From: Dillenia suffruticosa
Taxonomy: Eukaryota > Streptophyta > Magnoliopsida > Dilleniales > Dilleniaceae
Assembly (NCBI GenBank): GCA_033439265.1
Contig: JAVTVX010000010.1
Location: 6,200,001 to 6,264,000 of the forward strand
Length of the DNA: 64,000 nt
Reading direction: 5' to 3'
Both the position numbers and the translations under genes were made by a program. Below the pieces are notes generated by a model that made no database searches, was not told where the DNA came from, and saw only the letters and a program-made list of their open reading frames with translations. Below are positions 10,960-23,035 of this stretch, in pieces (positions within the stretch are counted from its first letter, which is position 1; each line of letters opens with the position of its first letter).

Positions 10960-12350
10960 AATAAAAGAAGAAATACGTGCTGATATTCCTAATAATTTTT
11001 TAGAAAGGAAAAAATGTATAATAAAATTACCATATGAAAAATATTTGGATGAGAGAAATATTCCAATAAAAGTTAAACCAATTCAAATGAAAAGCGAATA
11101 TTTAGAAATATGTACATAAAAAAATAAAATTCAATCATTGTTAAACAAAAAATTAATAAGACCTTCAAAATCTCCTTGGAGTTGTGCAATCTTTAAGGAA
11201 TGTTATGAATGCTGTTGAAAATGAAAAATGTGTATTCAGACTAATAATTAATTATAAATCATTAAATAAAATTTTATAATGAATTAAATATCGCATTCCA
11301 AACAAGAAAGATTTATTAAACAAATTATATAATACAAAAATATTTTCAAAATTTGATATAAAATCAAGATACTAGCAAATTCTAATAAATGAAAAAGATA
11401 AATATAAAATGGTATTTATAGTTTTATTTGGATATTATGAATGTAATGTTATACCGTTTGGATTAAAAAATACTCCATCTAAATATTATATAATGAATGA
11501 TATTTTCGATCTATATTATAAATTTATAATAGTATATATTGATGATATATTAGTATTTTCAGAAACTATAGATCAACACTTTAAACATTTATACATATTT
11601 ATAAATATAGTCAAACAAAATTGATTAATTTTATCGGTACCTAAAATAAAATTATTTCAAACTAAATTTAGATTTCTAGGAGATTGAAATTTATAAGTCA
11701 ACTATTAAACCAATAACAAGAGTAATAGAATTCGTAGAAAAGTTTTCAGACAAAAACCAATTATAAAAATTTTTAAAATATTTAAATTATATTAGTGATT
11801 ATTTTTTAAAATTAAGATAATATTGTTTAATATTATATTAAAGATCACAAAAGAATCCAAAATTTTAGGCCAAAAAATACAAAATTAGTAAAAAATAAAA
11901 ATAAAGCAAAAGGTCCGCTCATTACCATACTTAGATATACCTTATCCAACAACTTTAATGATAGTATAAACAGATAGTTTGAAAATAGGTTACGGAGGAA
12001 TTCAAAATTAGAAAGAAGTAACAAAGAGCAACTAGTTAGATTTCATTCTAAAGTTTAGATAGAATATCAAAAAAAATTTTCAATTATTAAAAAAAAGATT
12101 ATCTATAGTAAAATGTATTTCAAAATTTTAAAATGATCTTTTTTACAATAATTTTTTTTTCGAAACGATTGTATATCTGCAAAAAAAAAAGAAAAAAATG
12201 TTAAAAATGTAGTTTTAAAATAGATTTTTACAAGATAACAAACCATATTATCTATTTTTAATTTTGAATTTGAATATATTAAAGAAGTTAATAATTCATT
12301 ACCAGATTTCCTTACACGTGATTTTTTACAAGAGAGACTCTTTGTTTCAG
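10960..12350 (+). pseudogene. Caulimovirid reverse transcriptase / RNase H block, broken
   Basis: A recognisable RT runs from about 10985. The best open piece (11409-11624) includes 'PFGLKNTPS' and the catalytic box YIDDILVFS at 11535-11561, which is intact. Both the N-terminal fingers (10985-11400) and the thumb/connection are split by stops and single-base frame changes. An RNase H start ('IGYGGIQ' near 11980, preceded by a TD that follows a stop) is visible. Spacing of blocks is normal for the family, so decay is mainly by point changes and small indels. The catalytic Asp pair is conserved, but no functional enzyme can be made from this locus. Confidence 0.85.
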
Positions 12351-12499
12351 GAAAATGAAATCAAAAACATCCCCCTCAGACTCCAAAAGAAAATGACGTG
12401 AGTGTCACTACTGTTTAACATGTTCAGTCCTTAAAAAATTCAAAAATAGTATCAACTGTTCATATTTTTAATCAATTTAAAGTATTACAACAATATCAT

Positions 12500-13800
12500 T
12501 CATTATCTTATACCCAAATAATCAAAAGTTCAAAAGCCAATCAAGGAGAAACTTCATCTACTACAACTTCTAATCCAACTCATGTATATGTTTCAAAATC
12601 TTTTCATGAACCAAATTACATTACCAAATTCAAAGAGTTCTTAGGTCCAAAATCCCTTGGAGCCTTTATCAATAAAATTCCCCCTCCCCAAAATTGTTTT
12701 TAATGATATAAGAAGAATTCAGAAATTTTATGAGTTTATTTTAATAGATACACAATCTGCTGCAATAACTCACAATAAAGATCAATCAGGAAAAATTTTC
12801 TTTTCAAAATATCAAATAAAAAAAGTTACTTCTTAAAAAGAGTGCATTGATCCATTTTACGAAAAAGATTTTTCTCAAAATTTTATTTTTCAAAAAAATA
12901 CATTTACTGAGACTATAAAATAGATTGATATATGGTATTTTTCATTAGACCATTCAATTATTCAAGATTTTTTACTTTTCATTATTCTTATCCAAAAGAA
13001 TTCCCAATATGGTTTTTTGAATGGTGATGGTATTTTGATTAGTCTATCACTATATTCCCATATGAAATTCAAAAATCTTTTGAGTACTATTGAAAATCAT
13101 CAAATTCCAAGCCAAATTCAAAAAGAAATATTTTTTTTTATCAAAATTTCAAAATTCCACGGATATTCCATTAGCCCTTTTAATTTTCTCAAATTTTACC
13201 AAAACACTTTCCTTTTTATTAGTTAAAGAGTATAAAATTAAAAGGTGATCTCATTTGTCAATGAAGTATGCTCTCTAGAAAATGTCAAAAGATTTTTAAA
13301 AACAGGAGAAAATTTGAAGGTAGTAATATTTTTAATTTTATCAATATCTCAACAGTAACATTTAAAAAAAGTATATTGAAATAAGTGAGTCCAAAAAGAA
13401 AGAAATAAAAAAAATCTCAAAATATCGGCAAGGAGTGAAAGACTTTTTAAATTTTCAAAAAATGAAAAATTACTAAAGCGTTGGGCTAGAAAAGAAAAAG
13501 AAAAGTATCATTCAGAAAAAGTATCAAATTCTTCAAGAGAGTCAATTAATCTATTTGATCAATTATATCAATAGACTCAAGATCCATTTGATTTTTAGGT
13601 AGTTGGCAAATCAACTCAAGGACAAAATCAAGAAGCAGACTGCGAGATTCAAAAACAAAATGATAACTATTTATTTCAAAATCAACAAAACTATTATAAA
13701 AAAAGAAGAAGAAGAAAAATCTGAAATAACCAAAACAAATGAATTAATATTTTTCACCAAATTGAAAATTCAACTAGTTTACAAAATTTGAAAAAAGATT
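12500..13800 (+). pseudogene. Caulimovirid downstream ORF (capsid or inclusion-body type), broken
   Basis: Downstream of RNase H is a block with an 'ILIDTQSAAITHNKDQSG'-like segment near 12740-12800 and a 'FSLFL...FPIWFF' type segment near 12965-13020. I recognise these from endogenous caulimovirid ORFs annotated in plant genomes. Stops and frame changes occur every 100 bp or so. The lysine- and asparagine-rich tail (13600-13800) may be the basic end of the same protein. Function is uncertain. Confidence 0.5.
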
Positions 13801-14270
13801 TGAGATAAAAGAAAAATGGACTTTTCAATATAGGATTCCAAATTTTGAGAACATAGAATGGTATTGTGTTAAGAACTTATGGGACTCAGATTTAGAAAAT
13901 AATGAAAACTTGGAAAAACTTCAGATATCAAAAAAAAATGTCTTAATACTCTTGACAATTGGACATTAGAATCTAGCTCTCATGCTAGAAATAGTGTGTA
14001 AGAAAAGACTTCAATAATTCAAAAACATGTGATAACTCATCAGTAATTCATAAGTTTGCAAAAGGCAATTTCAAATGGAAATCAAAAGAAATCTTCTTTA
14101 TTCAAAAAGACAAGAAAGCTATGGCAAACAAGTTCAAAAGAATTTCAATTATTCAAAAGCAATCATCATTCAACATGCAATATGATAACTAAATGATCTA
14201 ATGAATGACAATGAATCAAGATACAAGATCTAGAAAACACCCAGGTGTTTTCGCTTTTTTGCAAAAGGAA

Positions 14271-14513
14271 CTCTAATACCATGAAAAAATAAGCACAAAA
14301 AAGACCTAATGAGAGAGAAGAAATTCTTTGTATTTCTGTATATCGAATACATTGTACAAATGAAAATTTTATATAAATGAGGGTATGTACAATAAAATAA
14401 AAACCCTAATATCAAGCTAATCACACTAATCTATCAAGTACAAACATGTTGATATATTGTGACATATATGTTAATGTAATGTTGGTATATTGTGATATAT
14501 ATATATATCAACA
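14271..14513 (-). mobile_element. LTR-like remnant with primer-binding site, minus strand
   Basis: Read on the minus strand: TGTTGA at 14513, a TATA-like box (TTTATATAAAA, about 14377-14368), about 230 bp in all, ending TTTTTTCA at 14282. This is followed at once by TGGTATTAGAG (14281-14271), one change from the usual plant initiator-tRNA primer site TGGTATCAGAG. TG...CA ends plus an adjacent primer site are the standard junction of a 5' LTR. No coding sequence of the element follows; the plus-strand viral copy lies there instead. It may be a truncated copia, or a piece of the viral leader in inverted orientation. Confidence 0.42.
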
Positions 14514-15184
14514 TAACTTGACATATGTGAAACAATGACAAATATGGTAATAAATAGTGACACATATATAGTCATATGTGGATATATATGTTAATATAAT
14601 GCTATTTTGACTTACTGATATTAAAGTGGAGTGATTCATTGAGGTTTTATAGACAATAATTTTTTTTTTGATATCACAAATACGAATGTGGCGTTGTTGG
14701 TTATGCATTTTGGTCTAAATTTTGTTTGAAAGCAAGGTTTTCATAATGTAATTTTACAATCAAATTCATGGAGGCATAAACTTTTGGCAAAGATGGTATC
14801 AATAGTGGACTATTATAAATGATATTAGAGAACAATTAGTTAGACAACAATGAGTACACTAAATTATATCTTAAAAGAAGATAATCAATTTACAAATTTC
14901 AAATCAAAACTTGATTTTTATTAAAAGACCATCTAAATGAAGTCCTATAGAATACTAAAACAATATCATGAGAGCCTTGGATCATCAATAAAGGAAATAA
15001 AAAGGGTTATGTTCCCCGTTACAATATGAAAAAATGGAAAATTTTGAAATTGTTTGGTTAGAACTCTCTTTCAAAAAAAAAAAAAACTTTCTTTTAATAC
15101 AATATGAATATTAGTTGAAACAAACTTTAGACTAAACCTACATAATATAGCAAAGAAAAGAAATAAAGTAATAATCTACTTTCT
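14514..15184. other. AT-rich sequence without recognisable gene
   Basis: Holds diverged repeats of an 'atatatgttaat' type (14460-14600) also seen inside the LTR-like remnant. No coding similarity was seen on either strand. Confidence 0.5.
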
Positions 15185-16130
15185 TTTAGCATATAACAAT
15201 AATAACAAAACATTTATCCTACTAGTAGGGTCGAAAATATAGATTCTTTTATACCATTATACTCTATTTTAGATAGCATACTCATCTATACAATTGTTTT
15301 ATTTATATGACAATAATAATCGTACTTTTATTTTACTAAATGGAGTTGACAATATAGATACTTCTACTTAATTGTACTTTATCTTGTATCATGGTTTCAT
15401 TTATATTTAAATAATTTATATCATATTTTATTATTGTTATTCAAGTATTCTTAGATTTTCCACTTCCTAGGTTAATATGAACATTTGTTATAATCTCAGA
15501 TTGACTAATCAGAGCCTCCATCAGTCACCTATTTTTGTATTCATACCATTTTAATTATATTTTTCTCAATTTTTTCTCGATAAACATAACCTCAATTTTC
15601 CCTTTAATATACAAATTTCTTAACATGTCCATTCTTATGTGCCCGTACATTCACTTTAACATTTTCATCTTCGCAACTCTTGTCTTTTACTTGTGTTTTT
15701 GGTTCATTAATTGCATTCACATCCGCACAATAAAATAGATTTAATTATTATCCTATAAAACTTTCCCTTAAGTTTTAGAGATAGTTTTTTTATCACATCT
15801 AATAACCGATACAATTCTCCATTTTGACCCTCTTACTTGTATTCTTTGTGATATATCTCTATCAATCTCTTCATCTTTTTATAAAATTGAATCTAAATAC
15901 TTAAAATTCTCACTTATAGATGATTTATCATCTTCATCTTAGCAATTGTCTCACTAGTGCTAATATTATTAAACTTAAATTTCATATATTCTATTTTGAC
16001 CCTAATAAATTTAAATCATTTCACTTTTAATATTTCCCTCTAAGATTTAATCTTAACATTTACTCTTTCATATGTCTCATTCACCAATACCATGTCATTT
16101 ATAAACAACATATACTATGGTATAATATTC
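15185..16130 (-). mobile_element. RTE-type LINE, 3' part of ORF and tail, decayed
   Basis: On the minus strand from 16110 the translation gives pieces typical of the C-terminal third of a plant RTE LINE protein: 'DMVLVNETYERVN' (about 16096-16057), 'KLKGKFYRIIIKSILLCG' (about 15760-15705), then 'RAHKNGHVKK' (about 15640). The tail with TAGTAGG and a TTATTATTG-rich end lies at 15250-15185. Stops and frame breaks are frequent. The element is 5'-truncated as usual for LINEs. A related fragment lies on the plus strand in UTP10 intron 26. Confidence 0.75.
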
Positions 16131-16242
16131 TCGACGTGGCTAGTGAATTCAACCAAGGTACTATAGATATGATACACTTTTCCCGTTTAGAAAATGCAAC
16201 TTAATTCAAGTATTCAAAAATTAAAATATATTAATAAGAGAG

Positions 16243-16420
16243 AGGTTATTTCCCGTAATATTAAATTTATGATTGAAAATGATATTAACATTGTTGTATT
16301 TATTTGAATTACAGAAATATTGAAACCAATTTATAAGAAATCAACTTCTAATATCGATTTTAAAATTATATTTTTTCAAATTCAAAAATAGCAAAAAATG
16401 ATAAAAAAAATTTAGTTTGA
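16243..16420 (+). repeat. MULE left terminal inverted repeat
   Basis: Begins AGGTTATTTCCCG then TAATATTAAATTTATG. It pairs with 22845-22968 in inverted orientation, and its outer 16 bases also match the left end of the MITE at 63038. Sub-repeats of a 'gaaatcaatttatgagaaat' type occur twice (about 16322 and 16418). Confidence 0.65.
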
Positions 16421-17099
16421 AATCAATTTATGAGAAATTAATTTTAACCTACTTAAATCAACTTCAATTTGTCATTTTACATGAGAACGATTTCAACAAA
16501 AACCCTCCACTAATGACTCAAAGTCAAGCTCCCCTTATGATTCTTGCCGATGATTGCTACTGAAACTTGACAATTTACATTTATGATATTCTTTATTCAA
16601 GACTACATTATTTTAACTCCATTTTCGACATTGATGACTCCATTTGCAGCATCCCATTCCGCTACTGACAAGTGCAACCTGACATCCTTTATTTCTAGCA
16701 TTCTGAAAGTCACTATGTTGGTCATCGCATCCTTCATTTTCATTATTCACAAGAGTATTCACAATTGTAGGTAAATTTTTTTAATTTTTTGTTCGAAACA
16801 ATTTTTTAAGTTTGATTTAAATACTATATTCATCTTGGAAAATTTTAGACACTTGTCGATACGACTTTATGAATTTTTGTTTTGTTGTGATGATATGAAA
16901 GCAAATATAAATGATAATCGAGTTAGGCTATTGTTTTATTGGGACAACATAATTATAAAAAAGATCCAAATGGATTTAAATACAATATAACCTTAATAAA
17001 AAATATTATCATTAATAGTAAAATCATACGGCAACACTCAACACAACTTCTATATCATAAAACTAAAATTTGAGAGTAGACAATTCATGTTGAAAGTGA

Positions 17100-20000
17100 C
17101 AATTGGATACCCTTACGAGGAACATAGGAAATATTTAGTTATATTCTATACCAATTGATTATGATGACTTCTTGCCTAAAGTGTCATCATTTTTAAAATA
17201 TTTTTCACGATTAAAGGTTATTGACCTATTATTAGAGCAGAGTCCCATTACAAATACACCTTGAGGGCCACCTCATGTAGGTTGTTCAAGTATGGCCAGA
17301 GAGAATTGTCATTCATCCCAGAAACTTCATTTGGGTACAAAAGTTTTATATCGTGGAGACCAAATTGCAGTGATGAGATCAATGTTGGGACATATACATA
17401 ATTTATAAATGAGACAATTGAAAGTGAATTCAATGTTAAGACATACACATAGTTTATGAATGAGATAATTGAAAGCAGGCTCATTAGGGATTATTGGGCC
17501 CAATATGAGGCATTTCTAACCGATAATGTTATATTTTCTCCTTCTACTAGAATGATATGTCCAACCATGCAAACAACGCCAAGTAGCCTAGTAACAACAA
17601 ACATGATGTTATGTTGAATAGTCTAAACTATAGTGACATCGATCCTTTAAAGGCATTCATTGATTTCAAAGATACGAATTCAATGGGTGATGGTGATGGT
17701 ATGAGTGAAGGCAACTATGTGGTTGAAGGGGACGATGAGGCGCGGATATTATCTGATATGAGTGAAGGGGACTATATAGTTGACGACTTCAATGACTATA
17801 ACCAACTTACGTAGGAAAATGTTCACACATCGGTTCTAGATGTTGGCATGGTGTTTTAAAACAAATGATATAGTTCAATATGCTGTCAAATGCTTAATTA
17901 TACGAGAACATAGATTCTACAGAATGTATTAAAATATGCCAACTTCCTATTTCATGCGGTGTTTTTTCTACACCAATAAAAATTGCTTGTGGCATGCATA
18001 GGCAAAACTAAAAAAGAGTAATCGTTTCTTTAATATTATAAAATTGTATCCCGAACATACTTGCTTCCCCCAACAGTTTGTGGTGAATCATCCAAATCTG
18101 GACTTGCACATGATTGGTCGATTCATTAGGAACCATGTCAAATAGAATGTATTATACAAGGTGTATGTTGTTGAAAATGTGAGAGCTTGTAGTGTGAAAT
18201 TATCTTACAAAAAAGTTTGGATAGGACAATGAAAATAATTGAGCTGGTATATATACTAATTGGAAAACTTCGTACACAATATTTCCCCAAATCATAGTAA
18301 AATTGCAAACAACTAATCCTATGACTATGGTCAATTAAAAGTACACTAAATCACCTAAAGCCATTCATAGAGTATTTTACTTGGTATTCTGGTATTCAAA
18401 CGATATATTGACGATTTTAAGAACTGTAAGCCCGTAATTAGTATTGATAGAATTTTCAATATGACAGATGCAAAGAGAAGATTCTTATTGCGGTGGAGTC
18501 TGATGTGACAAATTGCATCATTCCACTAGCTTTTACTGTTGCGGATGAGGAGAGTTTAGTGAACTGATGTTAGTTTTAAAAAAATTTGAGAGTATACATT
18601 GCTGGCAAACACTATAAGATTTTCATCATATATGACAGGACACCCAAAATATTAAGATTCATCTTGAAAAATCCTAATTTTCGACCATTACTAATTTACC
18701 ATAAAATTTGCTTATGACACCTGAAAGCAAATTTCAACCGGCGCAAAAATATGCTATTGATGGAACTAATGCATAAGGCTGTCAAAACCCATCAAGTCAG
18801 AAAATTTGATACAGTGATAAATAAAATTAAAAAACTAAGTGAGACTGCACACAAATGTTGATTGAAATTTCGTTTCAATAGTGGATTTTTTGTTACGATA
18901 GTGAGTAATAATAAGACAATATCATAGTTATTAAATTCCGATCAACCCGTCTGTTAGACCGGGTCGACTCTCGATCCATATGTTTTATGGGTCAATTCAT
19001 AAATTAGACCGTTTATATAATCAATTCGTATAAACTCACAGGTAAATAGCGGATTGACTCGCAACTCCTATAACTCACGGATTTTTACAAAACTCATGCA
19101 TAGTCTTTTTAATACTCATATTGACGTTTATCATATTTAGAAAACTCACAACAAAACAAAAAAAAAATAACCTTCATAATAAGAGTCATAATGATTCCCT
19201 CTTCCGTATTCAAAAAATGGGAAGTCTCATAAAAACTTATAACGTATTCCAAAAACTCATAAAGAAAAGAATTTAATCAATATCTCAGTAAGTATACCAC
19301 CACCTATAAAAAAAAATTATGTATAAAATATTTTTTATAAATAATATTTGAAAATATAGCTCTCTCATCAATAAAGATAAATTTTGAGTGATATAAAAAT
19401 TTTCATTTTACAATATTTATAAAATATTATTTACGGTTTAAATTTAAAATATATATTACGTTTTATAAATATTGTGATTAATATTTTATATTTAAAAAAA
19501 TAAAATTATATATATTTTGTTATTTTAAAATAATAAAGAAATTAGCGATTGAACTAGTAATTTGATAATTCAACTTGTTGAACCATAAATTTCAAAACAA
19601 GTGGGTCAATATGCGGGTCAGGTTTAATAATTATGGACAATATGACAATGAATAGATCGAAATCATTAAATAGAGTTTTCAAAGAGGTTAGAAATTTATT
19701 AATAACTACGTGTGTCAAAACAATTTTATACTATGTGATGGCTTATTTTAATAATATCGAAACAAAACAGAAAGCTACATACAAGATGACAAAACATGAT
19801 CATAAAAAAATATGACCAATAGTTATGATGGATAAATTATCAAGAAATAAACACAAATCAAAATATGATCACATTACTACTTTTAATAGGGTCACAGAGG
19901 AGTATGAGGTTATCACCAAAGTTCACAGGACACAGATGGACATGAATACAAAATTGTTATGAATAAATGTTCCTGTACATATGGAAGTACGCAATATTTA

Positions 20001-20310
20001 AACTTCAATGTTTTCATATGTGGAAAGTTTTCAACAATATGAGACGTGATTTTATCAAACTTGTGAGCAAATTCCACACTTCATAATTTATGATTCTTAC
20101 TTATATCAGATAATTTCATCCTTTACGACTCAAAGAGTACTGACTTCTAACTTTGTTTCACCTAATGACAAATATTTTATGACTCAACTAGCAGCCACAG
20201 AGACCACATAGCACCCAAATTAAGAATGAGATGGACAGGCGAAGAGTACAATATGTAGCGTTTGTAAAATATGGATATAACCAGAACAATTACCCAAATG
20301 TGGAGTAGCT
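17100..20310 (+). pseudogene. MULE transposase, decayed and split by a nested element
   Basis: Order of blocks: an acidic N-terminal region (17611-17814); a zinc-binding/FLYWCH-like region with 'YPEHTC' (18050); the catalytic core with 'ISID' (18440), 'LIAVESDVTNCIIPLAFTVADEES' split by frame changes (18480-18560), then 'FIIYDR' near 18625. After the nested element it resumes with 'NRSKSLNRVFKEVRNLLITT' (about 19650-19710), which normally precedes the SWIM finger. Finally a zinc-knuckle end with 'RIRNEMD' (about 20220-20240) and 'CSVCK' (20252). This is the standard MULE layout. Many stops make it inactive. Confidence 0.8.
18923..19635. mobile_element. hAT-like non-autonomous element (713 bp) nested in MULE transposase
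   Basis: Ends are CATAGTTATTAAA (left) and the reverse complement CATAATTATTAAA (right), 12 of 13 identical, both followed by a CCGAYC/CTGACCCG motif. It is flanked by a perfect 8-bp direct repeat GACAATAT (18915-18922 and 19636-19643). An 8-bp duplication with short TIRs is typical of hAT elements. The interior has no coding sequence. Transposase similarity stops before and resumes after the element, which confirms the insertion. Confidence 0.82.
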
Positions 20311-20679
20311 GAGAGAGGGGTCCACTTGAACAAATAGATTGTTATGTATTTTTTTTTTGCGCTTAACTTATGAAACACATAAGGATTGTAATTCTAAAAT
20401 TTTAGATTTTTAAGGTTGTTATGATTGTTGTATACTCTTTCATTCCTGAGAGAGAGAGAGAGATATGTTTATTTAAGATTGTCAATATCATTTTGTCAGA
20501 CTTGTTATGATTGTTATGTACTTACTCTTTTCTTTTTATACATACGTTGTGAAATACAATGACACAAACTTATTTTAACTATTAATTTATTTAATATATA
20601 TACACCATTTTTATTTACATTCAAAATTGAAATGTGATATTGTATGTAACAAAACATTGTATTGACAATGGACGTATAT
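20311..20679. other. Spacer between the two MULE pseudogenes
   Basis: AT-rich spacer holding a short (GA)n run at 20449-20462. I see nothing coding in it. Confidence 0.5.
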
Positions 20680-22300
20680 GACAATCAATATATGGACGAC
20701 TCCATGCCAAAGTTACATCTGAGTCCATGTGACCCTAGCATATTGCACGTGCAGGCAACACATCGATCTGAGATTGCCTAGGAGAGAAGTAGTGATATTC
20801 TACTATACATTCGATGTTTAAATCATAGATTTTGGCCTACTTGGCCATTGGATGTTCAGGTACAACATGTTTTGTTATGAGCCGGTTTATACAGCATTTG
20901 TAGGTGTGGTCATAGTCAAATTGATCATTCGCTTATTATATCATTGGTTGAGAGATGAAGACAGAAAATACACACTTTTCATTTACCAATGGGTGAGGTT
21001 ACGATTATGTTACAGAATGTTGAGTTCTTATGAGGATTACCTCTTGATGGAGAGCCAATAATCTAGGTCAACATTTAGCATTCCATAACTGAGTGACATA
21101 ATATATGTCTCAGTCTTATAGGTTTCGTTCCTAGACCAGAGTAATCGGTTATTTTGACATATTTGGATTTGCAGTCTACACCTTTAGTTAGATGCTGCAG
21201 TGATCTTGTTCAATGTGTAAGAATGCATTATGCAGTTGTTGGGGAACATTATGGGTGACAAGTCCTTATCGAAAGCAAAGCTTATGTATTTAGAGCTCAT
21301 AGAAGATATATATAGCCGGTTGGTTTAGTTATGGCACACTATTTGGGTTTAATATATAGGGCTTTGTGCCATATTTGTGTTAACAGAGTGAAGCAAATTA
21401 TAGGACAGTTTTACTTTTACAAGTATCATAACTTATTTGAAAGCTATCTATTCTTGTACATACACTTCATCTGTATCCTTTAACTTCATTTTATTCCAGT
21501 GAGATATTATGTAGTTGATTTGGTACTGATTAGACCGAACATTTAGAGTGAGACTAGAGGATTTGGGTAAGTTATATTGATATATAGCGGCACATAATGT
21601 TTATTATCAATTTAGTATCACTGCCTATCTATTTTACAATACTTGGAAGTAGATGAGATGTTTTATATAATTTTGCTATTATCGGACAATATATTCTTTG
21701 GAGTTACTATGATTAAATGGACCACATGAGGGATGATATGGTAAGTTTCCTTACTTGTGCATTTAGTTGATTAGATTCAGTTAGAAATTGTACATTTATA
21801 AAACACATGCATGACTAGTATATTGTAGTTCATTGTCCTATTGAATTTATTACTGTGTGTTAAATTAACATTTCATCACTTGATTTTTAGTTTGTTTGGA
21901 TGTCCTATTTGAAGTAGGAGTTAGATGCGTTTTCGGTCCACTGTCATAGGATCGAGATATTTAATATGCATCTGTTTCACTGATTTGATTTGAACTCATC
22001 AAGTACCATTTCCCAGGGAGGGTTATGAGATAGTTTAGCATCCAATAGGGTGTATTAGTCGATATCTATACTGGTTTGGATTTGTATTGTATTGATCATT
22101 GCGGGAGAGTATGAAAGATTGGAGCATCGTGTATGCGGCTTACATATGTAGGTGGGAAGACCATTGAGACTATATTGTTGATGGAGTCGCCCCATTCTAG
22201 GGTTAATGATGATAACTCCTAACTATATGCCATGGTATTGTCATATCACTCATACATACGTTAGCAATACAACGCCAAAGCTAGAGATTTTTGTAAGTTT
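20680..22300 (+). pseudogene. Plant mobile domain (PMD, MAIN-like) pseudogene carried by the MULE
   Basis: In broken plus frames: 'DPSILHVQATHRSEIA' (20735-20780), 'IDHSLIISLVER' then a TGA in place of Trp, 'RQKIHTFHLPMGEVT' (20920-21003), 'GLIYRALCHI' (21348), and 'MPWYCHITHTY' (about 22229). These are the hallmarks of PMD (PF10536), found in the host proteins MAIN and MAIL1 and in many transposons. It lies downstream of the transposase in the same orientation and inside the same TIR pair, so it was probably element cargo. At least six stops or frame changes are present. Confidence 0.75.
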
Positions 22301-22844
22301 AAATCATATCACTATTTTTACTATATCTTTTGATTTTCTGTATACATTATATCTATTGTAGAGTTAATCTCATGGACATATTTACCATATTATTGGCGAT
22401 ATGCTCGCCTTTGATGCATCCGATCCCAGAGTTATCCTACTCAAGGTACTAACGACACTTCACCCACTATGCCTTTATGTCTAGATGTGTACCAATAGTG
22501 TCATTATAGATAATCTCAGGATGTAAACTCACACAAAGTTATACTCCCAACTTTTGATGGGAGTGCACAACCATCTGGCAGGTTTATTTCTTGGCTCAAT
22601 AGACATCAGTCCCATAAAAATACTAGAGCTCCTCTTTGCGAAACTTAGATTTGTAGTGTAGAGTGCTTTTGGATGTATATAGTACTAGTGAATAAGTTTT
22701 TATATAATTCAACTGAATACATATCTATATTTTTTTATGTATATTAAGTTGGTTTATTTTAATAGATCTAGTTTGTTTTTTCTCTTATTGAACTATTGTG
22801 TAACTAGTGTATTGTGTATATAAAATGACAGACCGAAATTTCAG

Positions 22845-22968
22845 ACTTTAGACTAATTTTTTTTGACATTTTTGTTATTTTTTAAAATTTGAGAAAATAT
22901 TATTTTGAAATTGATTTAAATAAGAATAATAATATCAATGTTATTTTTAATTCTAAACCTAATATTAA
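22845..22968 (-). repeat. MULE right terminal inverted repeat
   Basis: Its reverse complement aligns with 16256-16417, strongest in the block 22850-22905 (ttttttgacatttttgttat and neighbours). It ends about 70 bp before the site II motif of UTP10, so this MULE end lies almost on the promoter. Confidence 0.62.
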
Positions 22969-23035
22969 GGCCGCAGGTCGGGTCAAAATTTACCCGGCTG
23001 ATGAAAACACCCACTAGTGCGGGTACAAAACGCAT

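Larger units (their letters stand above)
9350..14100 (+). mobile_element. Endogenous pararetrovirus (Caulimoviridae) copy, heavily decayed
   Basis: Three consecutive plus-strand blocks, each with many stops and frame changes, match the gene order of a plant pararetrovirus: a movement-protein-like block (about 9350-10130), protease/RT/RNase H (about 10960-12350) and a downstream capsid- or inclusion-type block (about 12500-13800). No complete gene survives. C and G are very depleted compared with the flanking host gene, as expected after long cytosine methylation and deamination. No integrase-like sequence was seen, which fits Caulimoviridae rather than an LTR retrotransposon. The arrangement resembles the florendovirus/petuvirus side of the family, but genus is my inference. 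This is a fossil copy that encodes nothing functional. Confidence 0.8.
16243..22968 (+). mobile_element. Mutator-like element (MULE) with long TIRs, transposase and plant mobile domain
   Basis: Left end 16243-16420 and the reverse complement of the right end 22845-22968 align along their length. Both carry a TAATATTA start, then an AAAATNATATTTTTTCAAATT block, then AAAAATAGCAAAAAATG versus AAAAATAACAAAAATG. The left copy has an extra piece of about 45 bp. Between them, in the same orientation, are a decayed MULE transposase (about 17100-20310) and a decayed plant-mobile-domain gene (about 20680-22300). A hAT-like insertion (18923-19635) is nested inside. Without it the element is about 6.0 kb. 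The outermost 12 bp of the right end do not match, so that end may be eroded. All genes are broken. Confidence 0.72.
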
